Shown: one piece after another, positions 1 to 9,988 of the stretch
Layout: every line of letters starts with the position of its first letter
Numbering within the stretch: position 1 is the stretch's first letter
Source: Breviolum minutum Mf 1.05b.01
Taxonomy: Eukaryota > Sar > Dinophyceae > Suessiales > Symbiodiniaceae
Length of the DNA stretch: 64,000 bases
Reading direction: 5' to 3'
Assembly (NCBI GenBank): GCA_000507305.1
Contig: DF239031.1
Location: forward strand, 62,001 to 126,000
Program-made: the position numbers and the translations under genes
Notes under the pieces: generated by a model
What the model saw: only the letters and a program-made list of their open reading frames with translations
Told to the model about the DNA's origin: nothing
Databases searched by the model: none

Positions 1-199
1 TTGTCCTCATCTTTCTACTTATCACCATCGCCGCATTCCTTCGGTTGGCTAATTGCCAGTGTTTGCCCATTTAGCTTTCAAATCAAACATTACCATCACT
101 CACTTTCTGGATCCACCTGTTGTGACCTCCCTGCAAGTACCGTATTTTCCAATGCATTGTGTTTTTCAACTCGTTGTGTTTTTGAGAAATAGGGCTGAG

Positions 200-275
200 G
201 GTTGTAGAAATAGGGTCGGGGGTTGGAAAAGATAAGGTGGGGTTGAGAATAGGGTCGAGGGTTGAAAAAAACTAT
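200..275 (+). repeat. GGGTTG-spaced short repeat
   Basis: Four GGGTTG motifs spaced about 20 bases apart (near 203, 222, 244 and 262), separated by A/G-rich sequence. The same array is kept in the right duplicate at 62283-62350. Nothing coding is seen here. Confidence 0.6.
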
Positions 276-433
276 GTGCTGGAAAGCATTTCAATATTAT
301 ATAGGCAAAGGAAAATTTTAGCACTCGTTAAATCAGCCATCACAGGCATCCCTCGCGGTACAGCAGCGCTTTAGCATTGATGCTCATGTGCAGACCCTGA
401 TGCGGATAGGCAGGGTCGTCATGGGGTTCGTCC

Positions 434-580
434 ATGTTTCACCAAACAGTTGCCTCGGGAAATTCCGATGAGATGTCAGGTCCCTTTTTGATCAGCACTG
501 ATGGAGTTGCATTGCGATCCAAAGGCCTGGATGTGAATGATATGTGGTCGAGAATGAAGCTTCAGTCTCCAAAGAATTGA
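434..580 (+). other. Conserved short open frame upstream of the duplicated gene
   Basis: A 48-codon open frame from an ATG (residues MFHQ...) to TGA. The counterpart at 62514-62660 has exactly the same length and nearly the same translation (...STDGVALRSKG...). It could be an upstream exon of the three-exon gene that follows, read to a donor before its stop, or a separate small ORF. I do not recognise the protein. The kept length between copies is the main support. Confidence 0.35.
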
Positions 581-624
581 ATTGAGGTGTAGTGCCATGA
601 ATCAGGGATTTCTTGGTCGAAGCC

Positions 625-1688
625 ATGAGCAAATCCTCGAAGTTTGATGATTCGGATATTGAAACGTTCTTTGCACGCTTAGCTTTAACTCCCTTACATC
701 ATTCGACAAAAAAATCCAGGCTATATTGCAGCCAAAGAAGCTGTGCCGGATGACTCTGAGCTGCGTTATGTCATAGAAATTCAGGAGTCATGGATTGGAA
801 CTTTCACGTCTTTCATCCTTCATTGAACACTTTAGGTCAGGTTTCGTCAGCCGCCTGAAATAAGTCTGACATGTTCCATGATTTTCAGGCTTTTTTTTGA
901 AGGTTCATGGTTCTTCCCCATGATCCCAAATTGATGGTTTGAAGGAAGGGTGACATCCAAGGATGCTCAGTGGCATCGTTGGCAAGACGTGTTGAAACCC
1001 GATGGGCGACTTGCGATCTTTTGGCAGGACGTCAGGAGCCTTGGGAGGAAAACGCCACACCAGGAAAAGTCGAGATGAAGTTGATGTGGCGCTTTAGCAA
1101 CGTCAACGTCCCAGGCAAATTGAAAGGTAGAGACATAGGGTCATACAGTTCATACATAGAGTGGAGAAATGTGGCCAATCTTTTTATCTCATGCGCACGA
1201 AGTCACCCAAAAAAGGGAACGATGTTGCCCGGCAGTCTTAGGATCAATGCAATAAGACAATTGAACGGGACATGGAAGGAGTGAGAGGGGAGACGTAGAA
1301 GATATTTCAACTGTTTCCAACTCAGCTACCCAACAAAGACGAAGACAATGACAAGGAAGATCAAAACTGATCAAAAGGCACTCAGAATATTTCAGAGTTA
1401 TATGCTTACTTTCCACCTCCTTTTTCCTATTTGTTGGCTATGGCTATGGCTATGAATTCCTTTTCGTTGTAGCAACAGGGCATCAAGGGGCCTGATGGTC
1501 ATTGCACCTGGATCGTGCTTAGGAAGTTCTTGCAAGAGAAGGGCCGAACGGTTGGAATGTCGGTGCCACCGGCAGAATGGAATACCGTACCAGAAGTCAT
1601 GGCAACGGTGCTTCAGCACTGTGTGCCTTGGAACATAGATAGAGACGAGATGATTTTTGTGGCATCTATCCCAAGAATTGAAGTCTAA
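625..1688 (+). pseudogene. Three-exon gene of unknown function, left copy, frameshifted
   Basis: Exons 625-784, 962-1027 and 1479-1688 correspond to 62705-62863, 63035-63100 and 63531-63740 in the right copy. Exon 1 here has seven A residues near 708-714 where the right copy has six, which breaks the frame after ...HHSTK. The other two exons remain open. The last exon (69 residues, GIKGPDGHCTWIV... to ...PRIEV) is nearly identical in the two copies, with mostly silent or conservative changes. Introns use GA donors (CAG|GAGTC, CAG|GACGTC) and AG acceptors. The extra base lies in a homopolymer, so a sequencing error is possible and the copy may be functional. No family recognised. Confidence 0.6.
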
Positions 1689-2061
1689 AAGATGTAAAAG
1701 CACCAAATCTGGGAGTATGGCCAGCTTTCGTACAGCACTATAGCAAACGCACACGGTTGTGCTCTTAGGTCGAAGATTAACTGAAGTGTTGCTTCATTGA
1801 ATCAAATTCCCAGCGAGTTGTGCTTCCTCATTTCCAGAACTTTGAAAGTTAAGTACGCGAGCTGCAAGTGTTATAGCTCGTGAGAATATGAAGTCGGGTA
1901 AAAGATCAGCTTATCGTGCGAAGACGTTCATCTATATGCAGTATTGTTTTTTTTTTTGTGAATATTTACTGAAATTTAGATATCTATTTGTTGGGGGTTG
2001 CCAAAGCCCTCTAACAGTGGGTAGATATATAATATGCAGCATGCATTTCTTTTATTTCTAT

Positions 2062-2392
2062 GAAGGGACCAGTGGAAAAAGCCAGGGTCCAATCTATTTG
2101 CATCCAGTGCCCTCCAGCCAAAGTGTCACCTTCTTTCCGGGCCAGGTTGGACCATACATTCAGGTGGAGAAGGACAAAGGCATTTTTCATGACAAGGAAC
2201 CTCCAGCACCCGTAGCCGCCGTAGCCCCTGCCGCACCGGTGGTAAACGGGGCCGATAACAAGGAAGCCAACGGCACAGCCAACGGTACAGAAGCCCCACA
2301 AGGTGCCAGTGTGGCATCTCAGAGTGGTGCAAGCGGCGGAAGCGAGCCAACGACACTGGTGGAAGCTGCCGAGGCCGAAGTCCAAAATGTTC
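2062..2392 (+). CDS. Exon of unknown protein with Ala/Gly/Asn-rich linker
   Basis: Open plus-strand exon, limits approximate. The N-terminal part (GPIYLHPVPSSQ...QVGPYIQVEKDKG) looks folded. It is followed by a low-complexity stretch rich in Ala, Pro, Asn, Gly and Ser, ending in VEAAEAEVQN. Third codon positions are GC-rich relative to the flanks. It follows the duplicated gene by about 400 bases and could be the start of the next gene, together with exons at 3067 and 3672. No domain recognised. Confidence 0.5.
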
Positions 2393-3066
2393 ATCGATTT
2401 TGTGGAAGCTTTTTTCTCTTCCTCATTTTTTGAAACCAGAAGTCAGAGCAAAAAATCGGCCCATTTTCTCTTATCTTGATTCATGAAAAGGGATGAAAAA
2501 AGAGGTTGCAGAAAACAAGTGGTAGCCTCCGTTGTGTTTAGATGGGAGATGCTAGGCCCTGCAATTTGAGCATCCACATGGCATTCTTTCAAAAAACAAA
2601 TTTTCACACTTTTCCCGGTCACTAAAGCATTGTAATTGTAAACCTCTAGATTTGTGGCATGCAAGCCCAAGATGAATAGCGAAATCAAGAGTTACATATT
2701 TTTGGTACCAAGTTCTGGCCTGTCAATGCGGCATCATGTGAAATAAAACATGAGAAACAAGCAGACAACACTTAGCAAAAGATCAGACATGCAAGACTGC
2801 TTTTTGGTACTGTATATATCTGTATATCAATTTACCCAGTCCCTCTCGAGGCTGTAAATCCTTCATAGGTGTACCCATAGCCACAACTTACGCAGATCCC
2901 AGCACATCGTTGGATATTCCAAAGTTCAAGCAACACATTGTGTGCTTCTGGGTTATCATGACTCCATGACCGTCCCATGGTATATTCGAAGGGGAATTGG
3001 CATTGCAGATTGGCCTAATTTGCATGTTTTTTTTTTTCAGTAGGTATAGATAGCTATAGTCCTTCC

Positions 3067-3255
3067 ATGTCCTTTGCTCCTTTGCATCAGGACTTGATGC
3101 TGGAACTGAGCGAGAAGCAAGATGCTGCCGCCTACATGGAATTGGGAAATGTTTCGCAGCAGCTCCAACGACGTACTGGACAGGTCGCGGAGAAATTCTC
3201 CAGGAAGTGGTATGAGAAGTACGCGTTGTCCTTTGATGTTCAAAGGGTAAAACAT
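3067..3255 (+). CDS. Exon of unknown protein (MSFAPLHQDL...)
   Basis: Open frame from ATG (MSFAPLHQDLMLELSEKQD...) through an amphipathic, Glu/Lys/Gln-rich stretch (SQQLQRRTGQVAEKF) to about DVQR. The helix-forming composition and GC-rich third positions support coding. The frame continues to 3345, but the tail reads like intron. It lies between a pyrimidine-rich AG at about 3040 and the exon at 3672, and probably belongs with the 2062-2392 exon. Function unknown. Confidence 0.5.
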
Positions 3256-3671
3256 TCTGATTATCGGATCAAGCTGACCAAAGACGGTCAAAAGAGAGCA
3301 GAATCTCAGCATGAGAGAGAAGAGAACACTGCAAAAACTGGTTGATTTGGGTATTGTGAAGTGAATCTTCTGTTTGGATATATATTTGATTCGTGGAATC
3401 TAACAGATATTTGATATCTCTGATAGTTAGTAGCCATGACATGATCATCATGAATCAGATGTCTGACGCACTGAACCTATTCCTTTTTTCATCACCGTCC
3501 TTTCAGATCAAAATTGCCCCGACCATCCCGACCTCTTTCTCATTTTCATCCCGACTTAGGAAGGCAGAGCTTTGGAGAAACAGCGAAAATATAAACGAAA
3601 TGGTGAATTGGAAGTGGCTGCTTATCTGATTCATCTGATATCAGTTGGGGGTCTAAATGTGCTTCCATGAT

Positions 3672-3845
3672 TTGACCTGTAGATACGATGCTTCTGGAAG
3701 CGCGGTTGGAACATTCAATTTGCAGAAGCATCATGGTTTAAATGTTTTAAATGGCACATTTGTGTGTACCAGTAGTACCGCACAAGGCGGTGGCGGAAGT
3801 TTCAAGAATAGGAAACGTATAGGAGAGATTGATTGCTGTGAGTGA
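3672..3845 (+). CDS. Exon of unknown protein ending in ...GEIDCCE
   Basis: Open plus-strand frame containing CRYDASGSAVGTFNLQ, an STAQGGGG turn, FKNRKRIGEIDCCE and a TGA stop at 3843-3845. It reads as a compact exon with a C-terminal basic/acidic switch and two adjacent Cys. It is the last coding-like segment before the ACTG-rich array at 3868. I do not recognise the family. Confidence 0.4.
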   Translation: MTCRYDASGSAVGTFNLQKHHGLNVLNGTFVCTSSTAQGGGGSFKNRKRIGEIDCCE

Positions 3846-3867
3846 CGGATGTCAGAGCAAAAACATT

Positions 3868-4668
3868 GACCAACTGACTAACTAGCTAACTGACTAATTG
3901 ACTGATTGACTGTCTGATTAACTGAGTAATTGCCTAAGTGATGAAGTGACCTATTGACTGACTGACTGACTGACTGACTGGCTGACTGACTGACTGACTG
4001 AACTAATTGACTGACTGACTGGCTGACTGACTGACTGACTAATTGATTGACTGGTTGATCAACTGACGAACTGACTAATTTACTTACCGACTGGCTGACT
4101 GCCTGACTAACTGACTAATTGATTATCTGACCAATTGACTGACTGACTAATTAACTAATTAACTGGCTAACTGACTAACTGACCAACTGACTGATTGACT
4201 AACTGATGAACTGACTAATTGACTAACTAACTAACTGACTAACTGATTGATTGATAGATTGATTAACTGCCGAACTGACTAATTGACTTACTGACTGACT
4301 GACTAACTGACGAACTGCTAATTGACTACTTGACTAACTGACTATCTATCTATCTGTCTATCTAACTAACTAACTAACTAAGACTCACTGACTGATTGAC
4401 TAACTGACGAACTGACTAACTGACGAACTGACTAGTTGACTAACTGACTAACTGACTGATTGATTGATTGATTGATTGCTTGATTGCTTGATTGCTTGAT
4501 TGCTTGATCGATTGAATGATTGATTGATTGATTGATTGGTTGGTTGATTGATTGATTGATTGAATGATTGATTGATGAACTGACTGACTAACTAACTGAC
4601 TAACTATCTAACTGACTAAGTGACGAACTGACTGATTGACTAACTGACTAACTTACTACCTGACTAAT
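3868..4668. repeat. Degenerate ACTG/ATTG tetranucleotide array (~800 bp)
   Basis: About 800 bases made almost entirely of 4-base steps of the type (C/A/G/T)TGA with CTAA and ATTG variants, with sub-blocks of pure ACTG, of TTGA and of CTAT. Phase is mostly kept while the units drift, as in an old simple-sequence expansion. No coding potential. A 94-bp tandem array follows directly. Confidence 0.95.
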
Positions 4669-5047
4669 TTTTCGACATCAAAACTTCAAAAAGTGCTCCG
4701 AACACCTCATGTTTTTAACATTGTGACTTCAGAATGTGCTTTTCGCCACAGCGGCGTGCAATGTTGCGACATCCGACCTGTGAAAAGTGCTCCGAGGACT
4801 ACAGTTTTTTAACATTTTCACTTCCAAATGTGCTTTTCGCCACAGCGGCGTGCAATGTTTCGACATCCGACCTTCAAAAAGTGTTCCGAGGACTACAGTT
4901 TTTTCACATTTTCACTTCCAAATGTGCTTTTCGCCACAGCGGCGTGCATTTTTTCGACATCTGAACTTACAAAAGTGCTCCGAACACGTCATGTTTTGCA
5001 CATTTTCACTTCCAAATGTGCTTTTCGCCACAGCGGCGTGCAATTTT
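4669..5047. repeat. 94-bp tandem repeat, four copies
   Basis: The block ATGTGCTTTTCGCCACAGCG recurs at 4734, 4828, 4922 and 5016, an exact 94-base period. Each unit also holds a CTTCAAAAAGTGCTCCGA-type segment and a T-rich run. Units differ by scattered substitutions only. Because 94 is not a multiple of three, the short open frames crossing it are unlikely to be coding. Confidence 0.95.
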
Positions 5048-5257
5048 TGATTTCTCCTCTGACCACATGACTCCGCACCCGCCGCTTTAACAGGCCTACT
5101 TTTGGACTGACCCGACACACGGATCATCGAGAAAACACAGCATTTCGCGACTTCTCTAACATTTGGCGTGGATGTATCTTCTTTCTTCTGACGTTCGCGC
5201 TATTGCATCTTCTTCCTTCCGACTTGACTGCCTGTCTCATCCGCTTTTCAACTCTCC

Positions 5258-5299
5258 ATATTGTCGGAAGTTTGCTATTTAAACTTCCTTCGACAATAT
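5258..5299. repeat. Hairpin: TCGGAAGTTT stem with 7-nt loop
   Basis: Arms TCGGAAGTTT (ending 5273) and AAACTTCC (from 5281) enclose a 7-base loop. An outer ATATTG/CAATAT pairing extends the stem with a 3-base bulge. The same stem, the same loop length and the same 3' flank (CTT-GA-AATA) occur at 12149-12183, also just beyond an ACTG-rich array. Confidence 0.8.
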
Positions 5300-5466
5300 A
5301 TGCATATATTCATTTATCATATTAGCCCAGGCTCTTCAGGATTCAACAGCAGTACAAGAAAAGGGAGTAAGAAAAATATCTACATAATATATATACATTT
5401 CCTTTTTTGAGAGTCAAAACTTGTAAATACAGGAATCCTCAACCAGGATCCTTCTGATCTGCGGGG

Positions 5467-5610
5467 ATGCCAATGGAAAGGAGTCCACAACAGCCCATTC
5501 CCAAGGCGAAGCCAGTGCTCGCGCAACTCCAATCTTCATCACATGCTTCTTTACCAGACACCTTACGCGAGCCGGAACTCTGCGGACTACTCATTCTCTT
5601 TGGTTCCTTC
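5467..5610 (+). CDS. Possible exon, Pro/Gln/Ser-rich
   Basis: Open frame from ATG at 5467 (MPMERSPQQPIPKAKPVLAQ...) to about ELCGLL, after which it becomes T-rich and intron-like. All three plus frames are open over part of it, so the choice of frame is weak. About 250 bases of T-rich non-coding sequence follow. Confidence 0.25.
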
Positions 5611-5769
5611 TTCTTTTCTTGGGGGGGATTTGTTTGGGATTATTTTGGAGTGTTGGATTTTTTTCGTTGTACCTTTTATGTGTTGATTTTTTTCTTTGAT
5701 GTGACAACATCCCCAAGAAATCAAAAAAAAACACATGAGTGCATTTAATGGAGGCTGCGATAAATGCAA

Positions 5770-6054
5770 CAGTGAAGTTGCAATTTACTCTTCTTTTCCC
5801 CGCCTAGGGTAACTGGATGTGCATGCATAATATGAGCAGACATAAGGAACAAGTCATTGCATCGGCGGACCTTATTGCCCTCACAAGCTAGTTTGAGATG
5901 TCATGGTCATTTTACCCTGTGTCAACCGTGTGAATGTGTCCATCATGCTAGAGCTGTAGAGTTGAATTTATCATTTCCAATCTTTCCCGTGCTACCTGAC
6001 TATCCTGACTATTCATTGACTATTCAGACTTTCAGTTTCATGGCACCTAGGTGA
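5770..6054. other. Non-coding stretch
   Basis: I see no convincing exon, RNA or repeat here, apart from short pyrimidine-rich runs that may be intron sequence of the following gene. Confidence 0.4.
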
Positions 6055-7111
6055 GAGCAAGGAAAGAGATCCGGCAGGCCGTCTGGCATACTTCACTGAT
6101 GTTCACTTCATCACGGAAGGGGACAGAATCGGCAGACGTAACATTCTCGGGAAGGATAGCCTTTCTCAAAGATTTGGCCGCATTATTTATCACGGAGTTG
6201 GGATAAAATGACTGAAAGTGGCAACAATATTCAACAATGTTAGACAAAATTTCATTCAATTTCTTGGAGATTCTGCCCTGTGGATATAGTTGCAAGGTGC
6301 TTTGTAAGGCACATCTAACACAGTCGATGCCTGGGTGATGCAGGGCCGCAGTTTCTTGTGTTCGGCTTCATGGCAGGCTATGCTGGTGATGTCCTAAAGC
6401 GTTTGTGCCACACCAAAGAAAAATTTGGGGAACTTCTTGCAAATGCGTGGCCTTTCAATATGGCCACGGTCATGCGGGCCATTGTATCAATACGCATGAG
6501 GGGAACGGATCCCTTCGATGAGGACTTTCTGAAGGGGTTGGATCTGAGTCATCCACGGAGGTGAAGAATTCAACAAACATCTCCAATTGAAAAGGATTGA
6601 AAAGGCTCCAGGACATCGTTGGTATTCATTGGTTAATATTGGTTTCTGTCCCCTTTCAGATCTTCTTTTTGGTGAATTTTAGGTGTTGGGAGTTGACATG
6701 AGTTGACTATCCCAAGCATCAAATTGACACAGCTTTCATCAGCTACTCGGCAAGGACGCTCTAGTGGCAATCATGCAGGCTGCATCATTGGACATGCATG
6801 AAAAAGATAGCAACAAAGAGAGAGAAAGACAACTATCAGCTCCGCTGACTCTTTGTCAAATGTGCACTTTTTAAATCTTTTTCATTTGGGTTTTTCATGT
6901 TTGTTTCAAGAAAACTTGCTAGGAATGCAGCCAGCCCAAAAGGTCTTCCTTGTACAAGAAAGGTGTGAAATTTCTGGCAGATTTCCGAAAAGTCCTTGCG
7001 AATTGAAATTTTGAACTGAGGAATGTGGTGAAGGATTGCGTGCTAGCGGCAGCGAAGGAACCCTTCGTGAAACTCTTTGAAAAACGAAAAGATAACAAGG
7101 ATAAGATGTGA
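6055..7111 (+). CDS. Multi-exon gene of unknown function
   Basis: Three plus-strand exons read well. About 6060-6207 encodes ERDPAGRLAYFTDVHFITEG...SQRFGRIIYHG. 6344-6560 encodes PQFLVFGFMAGYAGDVLKRL...FDEDFLKGLDLSHPR, bounded by CAG and GTGAAG. 7021-7111 encodes NVVKDCVLAAAKEPFVKLFEK and a stop. Codons favour G/C in third position. The second exon is mostly helical with GFMAGYAG as a possible turn. Splice partners between exons were not resolved, and I do not recognise the protein. Confidence 0.5.
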
Positions 7112-7267
7112 CACGACTGATTTCAGCAGGGTTTTTCATGTTTTCATTTGATTATGCTACAATATTCAATGATAATAGTTGCAGCGTTTCAGCATGCTTG
7201 GAATATTTACTTTTGGGATCTTTTGGGATACTTTTTGGACACTATGACGTTAATTGGCTGAAGATCA

Positions 7268-7530
7268 GATTGCTATATTTTGGTGGGGGTATCTTCAATC
7301 CGCCCCGAGATTCGTTGCATCAGCAGCGCTGCGGATAGCTGTGGAAGTGACCTGGGAAGCCAAGTGTTGCCCTCCAAGTTGCCTGACAGAAGGGGCTTAG
7401 CCAATGGGGCTCTCAAAGGTGAATATGATATAGAACATACGCATGAACTCATCATGCATCTATGGCGGATCAACATGATTTTAGCCTCTGAATCTATAGT
7501 ACCAATAAGTAAATGTGACATAATATGACA
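7268..7530. other. Stretch open on both strands
   Basis: Plausible peptides occur on both strands (plus: SSIRPEIRCISSAADSC...; minus: RAPLAKPLLSGNLEGNTW...). I cannot decide which is coding. A functional exon is possible. Confidence 0.3.
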
Positions 7531-7621
7531 GGTTTTCCAAGGTCCCTTTTGATTTTGAATGATTTTGAGCCATGGCTGATAGTCATGTATGCCACATATC
7601 TTTAAGACTTTAAGGTATAGT

Positions 7622-7825
7622 TTAGTATGGAGGAGTCTTTGCCACATTTTTGTTTGCCGAGGCTTGTCTGCCGACTACAGCAACTTTCGCGTCTTCGCGG
7701 AGTTGTGTGGAGCACTTGCCAATCTTTACGGTAGCTGGGTTGATCATTTCTCCGTTAACATAAAAGTTTTTCAGTTTTTTTGGTTGGTCAGCCACACAAT
7801 TCAGGGGAGGGGTTTGAGCCGCCAT
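7622..7825 (-). CDS. Possible first exon, minus strand (MAAQTPPLNC...)
   Basis: A 67-residue frame starting at ATG reads MAAQTPPLNCVADQPKKLKN, then NGEMINPATVKIGK and AKVAVVGRQASANKN. It reads as a real, polar, globular N-terminus and is better than the frames opposite it. A minus-strand frame at about 7830-8087 may be an upstream exon. No family recognised. The surrounding sequence is mostly plus-strand coding, so this may be a remnant. Confidence 0.35.
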   Translation of the reverse strand: MAAQTPPLNCVADQPKKLKNFYVNGEMINPATVKIGKCSTQLREDAKVAVVGRQASANKNVAKTPPY

Positions 7826-8099
7826 CAGGAAAAGTCTCCAAGCATTTGTGCGCGCAGCATTGTGTTAATTTCGAAGAGGCGGGGAAGAGTTCCGATGGTC
7901 GGTGAGTGCGGTTCAGGATTCTGGAGATGGAGTAGTGATAGGCTGCTTGTAAGACAAGAAAATGTGCCTCAACGAGACTTGTAGCCCAACTTGTAGCTAT
8001 ACGGTTCAAAGTGTTTTTGAATTGCCCGTGAACCATCGTGAACCTCTTGAATGCTTTTGCGTTGTGTGGAAGAGTTGCGCAACTCAATATTGAACCGAT

Positions 8100-8770
8100 T
8101 CAAAGATTCAGATGTGAAAACATTTCTCATTTCTACTCGAAGAAGCCCGCTTCCGAATGAGATCATAGATGCTTGCGGCACTGGATGAATAGCATAGACG
8201 GCAATATGTGGATGCCGAGTCATGTGTAGAACATGCAGACGGAGAGAGAGAGAGGGAGGGAGAGAGCACCTTTTTTAGCATAATAGAGTGGTCTTGTGAC
8301 TTGGATTTTTCAGATGCAAATGCCAACAAGCTTGAGCAGTATACAATGCTTTCTGCTCGGGATATTCTGCTGGATTCGGATTTTTTATGTATATGTATGT
8401 ATATTTTTGTAAATATGTTATTTCACCCACGAAATGAAATAGCGTCGTGGTTTGCTTGCCAGGCTTTTGAGAAGTTGGCTCTGTCCCTTCAGAAGCCACT
8501 TGGGGATGGGTGGATAAGTGGATAAGTGGATTGTTTCTCAGCGCACGTGGCAGATGGTGTTCTCACAGATCGTGTGGGGGTATGGGACCTATGTCCTCAG
8601 CTTCGAGGAAGACAATATATATTATGTACAGTATGCAGTATACTCTTTTGCTTCTTGCAGTGTTGCAATGCGAACGTTTTTTCAGTGTCTCAAAAACTAC
8701 AGCTTCTGACCTCCGAACACCTTTGATTTGAACATGTGTGTGTGTGTTTCTTTACTTTCCACCGTTCAGA
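8100..8770. other. No supported gene; GA repeat
   Basis: Contains a short purine run of GAGAGAGGGAG type at about 8240-8265 and otherwise AT-rich sequence. Several short open frames overlap on both strands without coding character. Confidence 0.4.
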
Positions 8771-8781
8771 CATCTTTTAAA

Positions 8782-9096
8782 TCATTGGAAGAGCACCGAC
8801 CATCGACTCCTTAGACGATAGAAAAGATCTTTGGCATTTTTCCGGGCACCCATCTTCCCAGTGCGAAGCATCACAGCAATACGAAACATGCCTTTCCATT
8901 GGCACAAAGAAAAGTTGTTTGTCTTCAGATCTGTTGGGTGGGGAATCTGCATGAACAGCTTTCCAGATTCCAAATCCATGGAGATCCGAAAACATCATGG
9001 CCTCCCGTCCTCGGAAGTGCCATCATTGCCAGTCACAATGACCAGCTTTCCTGCGATCCAAGAGCTCTTGGTCGACTTGCATACTCCTTCGCAGAA
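8782..9096 (-). pseudogene. Intronless minus-strand frame with one in-frame TGA
   Basis: One reading frame of 105 codons runs without gaps. It begins FCEGVCKSTKSSWIAGKLVI, continues VTGNDGTSEDGRP, meets TGA at 8997-8995, then continues CFRISMDLESGKLFMQI...GMFRIAVMLRTGKMG...RSRWSVLFQ and ends at 8782. Both halves look like the same globular protein, so the TGA is most simply a nonsense change (for example CGA to TGA) in a gene copy. I do not recognise the family. Readthrough cannot be excluded. Confidence 0.5.
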
Positions 9097-9199
9097 CTAC
9101 GCCGCTCGCTGCAGAGTTTTATATTTCCCCACCTGCTGTTGGCCTAACAACAGAGAAGTGGCAGTGAGAAACGGTGTGCAAGGTGGTGAACGTGTTTAA

Positions 9200-9980
9200 G
9201 TGGGCAATGTGTTTTTGTCCAAGTTGCTTGATCCAAACAGCCTCTTTTTACAGAATTGCTAAACAAGTTTTTTCGTCTTGACAAGATGACGCTACAAGGT
9301 TTAAAACTATGCCAATTCGCCTGCGTAGAACCACCTATCACCTTCTTACCATCTCTAAGTTGGCATGTGTTTCCACGATCTCCATGGCAATTTGCCGAAA
9401 AACTTTGGCAGACGTCCTACCTGTGGCCTCAACACATTCCACTAAGATCAACATAAAAAGAGTGAGAAGTTGACGGCCGCCTCGGGCCTGGGTTTGGCAC
9501 AAATCAGCAAGGCGCTAAGGGTGTGGCATGACTTGTTTCAGCTGTTTGGAGCGGTGAAATATTTTTAAGATGCAATCCATCTTCCAAAAACCTGCCAGGG
9601 TCTTGTATAGAAATATATAAGAAATATAAGAAATATAAGAAATATAAGAAATATAATATCCATATATCATCATATATCCATAGAATCTATGTATATACAT
9701 CTTATTCTATACCATCTCTTGGGGGATTTCCCGTGTGGAGGTGCTCCTCAAAGCAGTGACTCGGCCTGGATGTTGGAGTTTTAGACCGTTAGGTCTGACC
9801 TATAAAAACAGGTTTCTTGATGAAAACACCCAGGAAGATTGCATGTGCGTATATATGATATATAAGTGTAACGTTAAAGATTTTGAAAAAAAGGTTCTAA
9901 GTGATTGTCCGTCACTATATACATGTAATTACGTGAGAAGGAGAATTTTAAAACAGTACCTCTATATGTATTTGATTTCA
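9200..9980. other. Non-coding stretch with AAGAAATAT repeat
   Basis: No supported exon. A short array of about five AAGAAATAT-like 9-mers lies at 9617-9655, followed by TATA/CATA-rich sequence. Confidence 0.4.
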
Positions 9981-9988
9981 TTGTGGTG

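Larger units (their letters stand above)
1..1994 (+). repeat. Direct segmental duplication, left copy
   Basis: This stretch is repeated in the same orientation at 62079-64000, about 62 kb to the right. Similarity runs base by base with scattered substitutions and small indels (roughly 95% alike by eye), across coding and non-coding parts. The left copy starts at the window edge and the right copy runs off the other edge, so neither full boundary is visible. It carries a conserved small ORF (434-580) and the three-exon gene at 625-1688. Several differences in the last exon are synonymous, which suggests that at least one copy evolved under protein-level constraint. Confidence 0.95.

Noticed and set aside
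1398-1754. Minus-strand frame over the last exon of the left duplicate
   Set aside because: It is the reverse complement of the conserved plus-strand exon GIKGPDGHCTW..., where base changes between copies are mostly silent on the plus strand.
4734-5070. Short open frames over the 94-bp tandem repeat
   Set aside because: The period is not a multiple of three and the same peptide pieces appear in all frames, so not coding.
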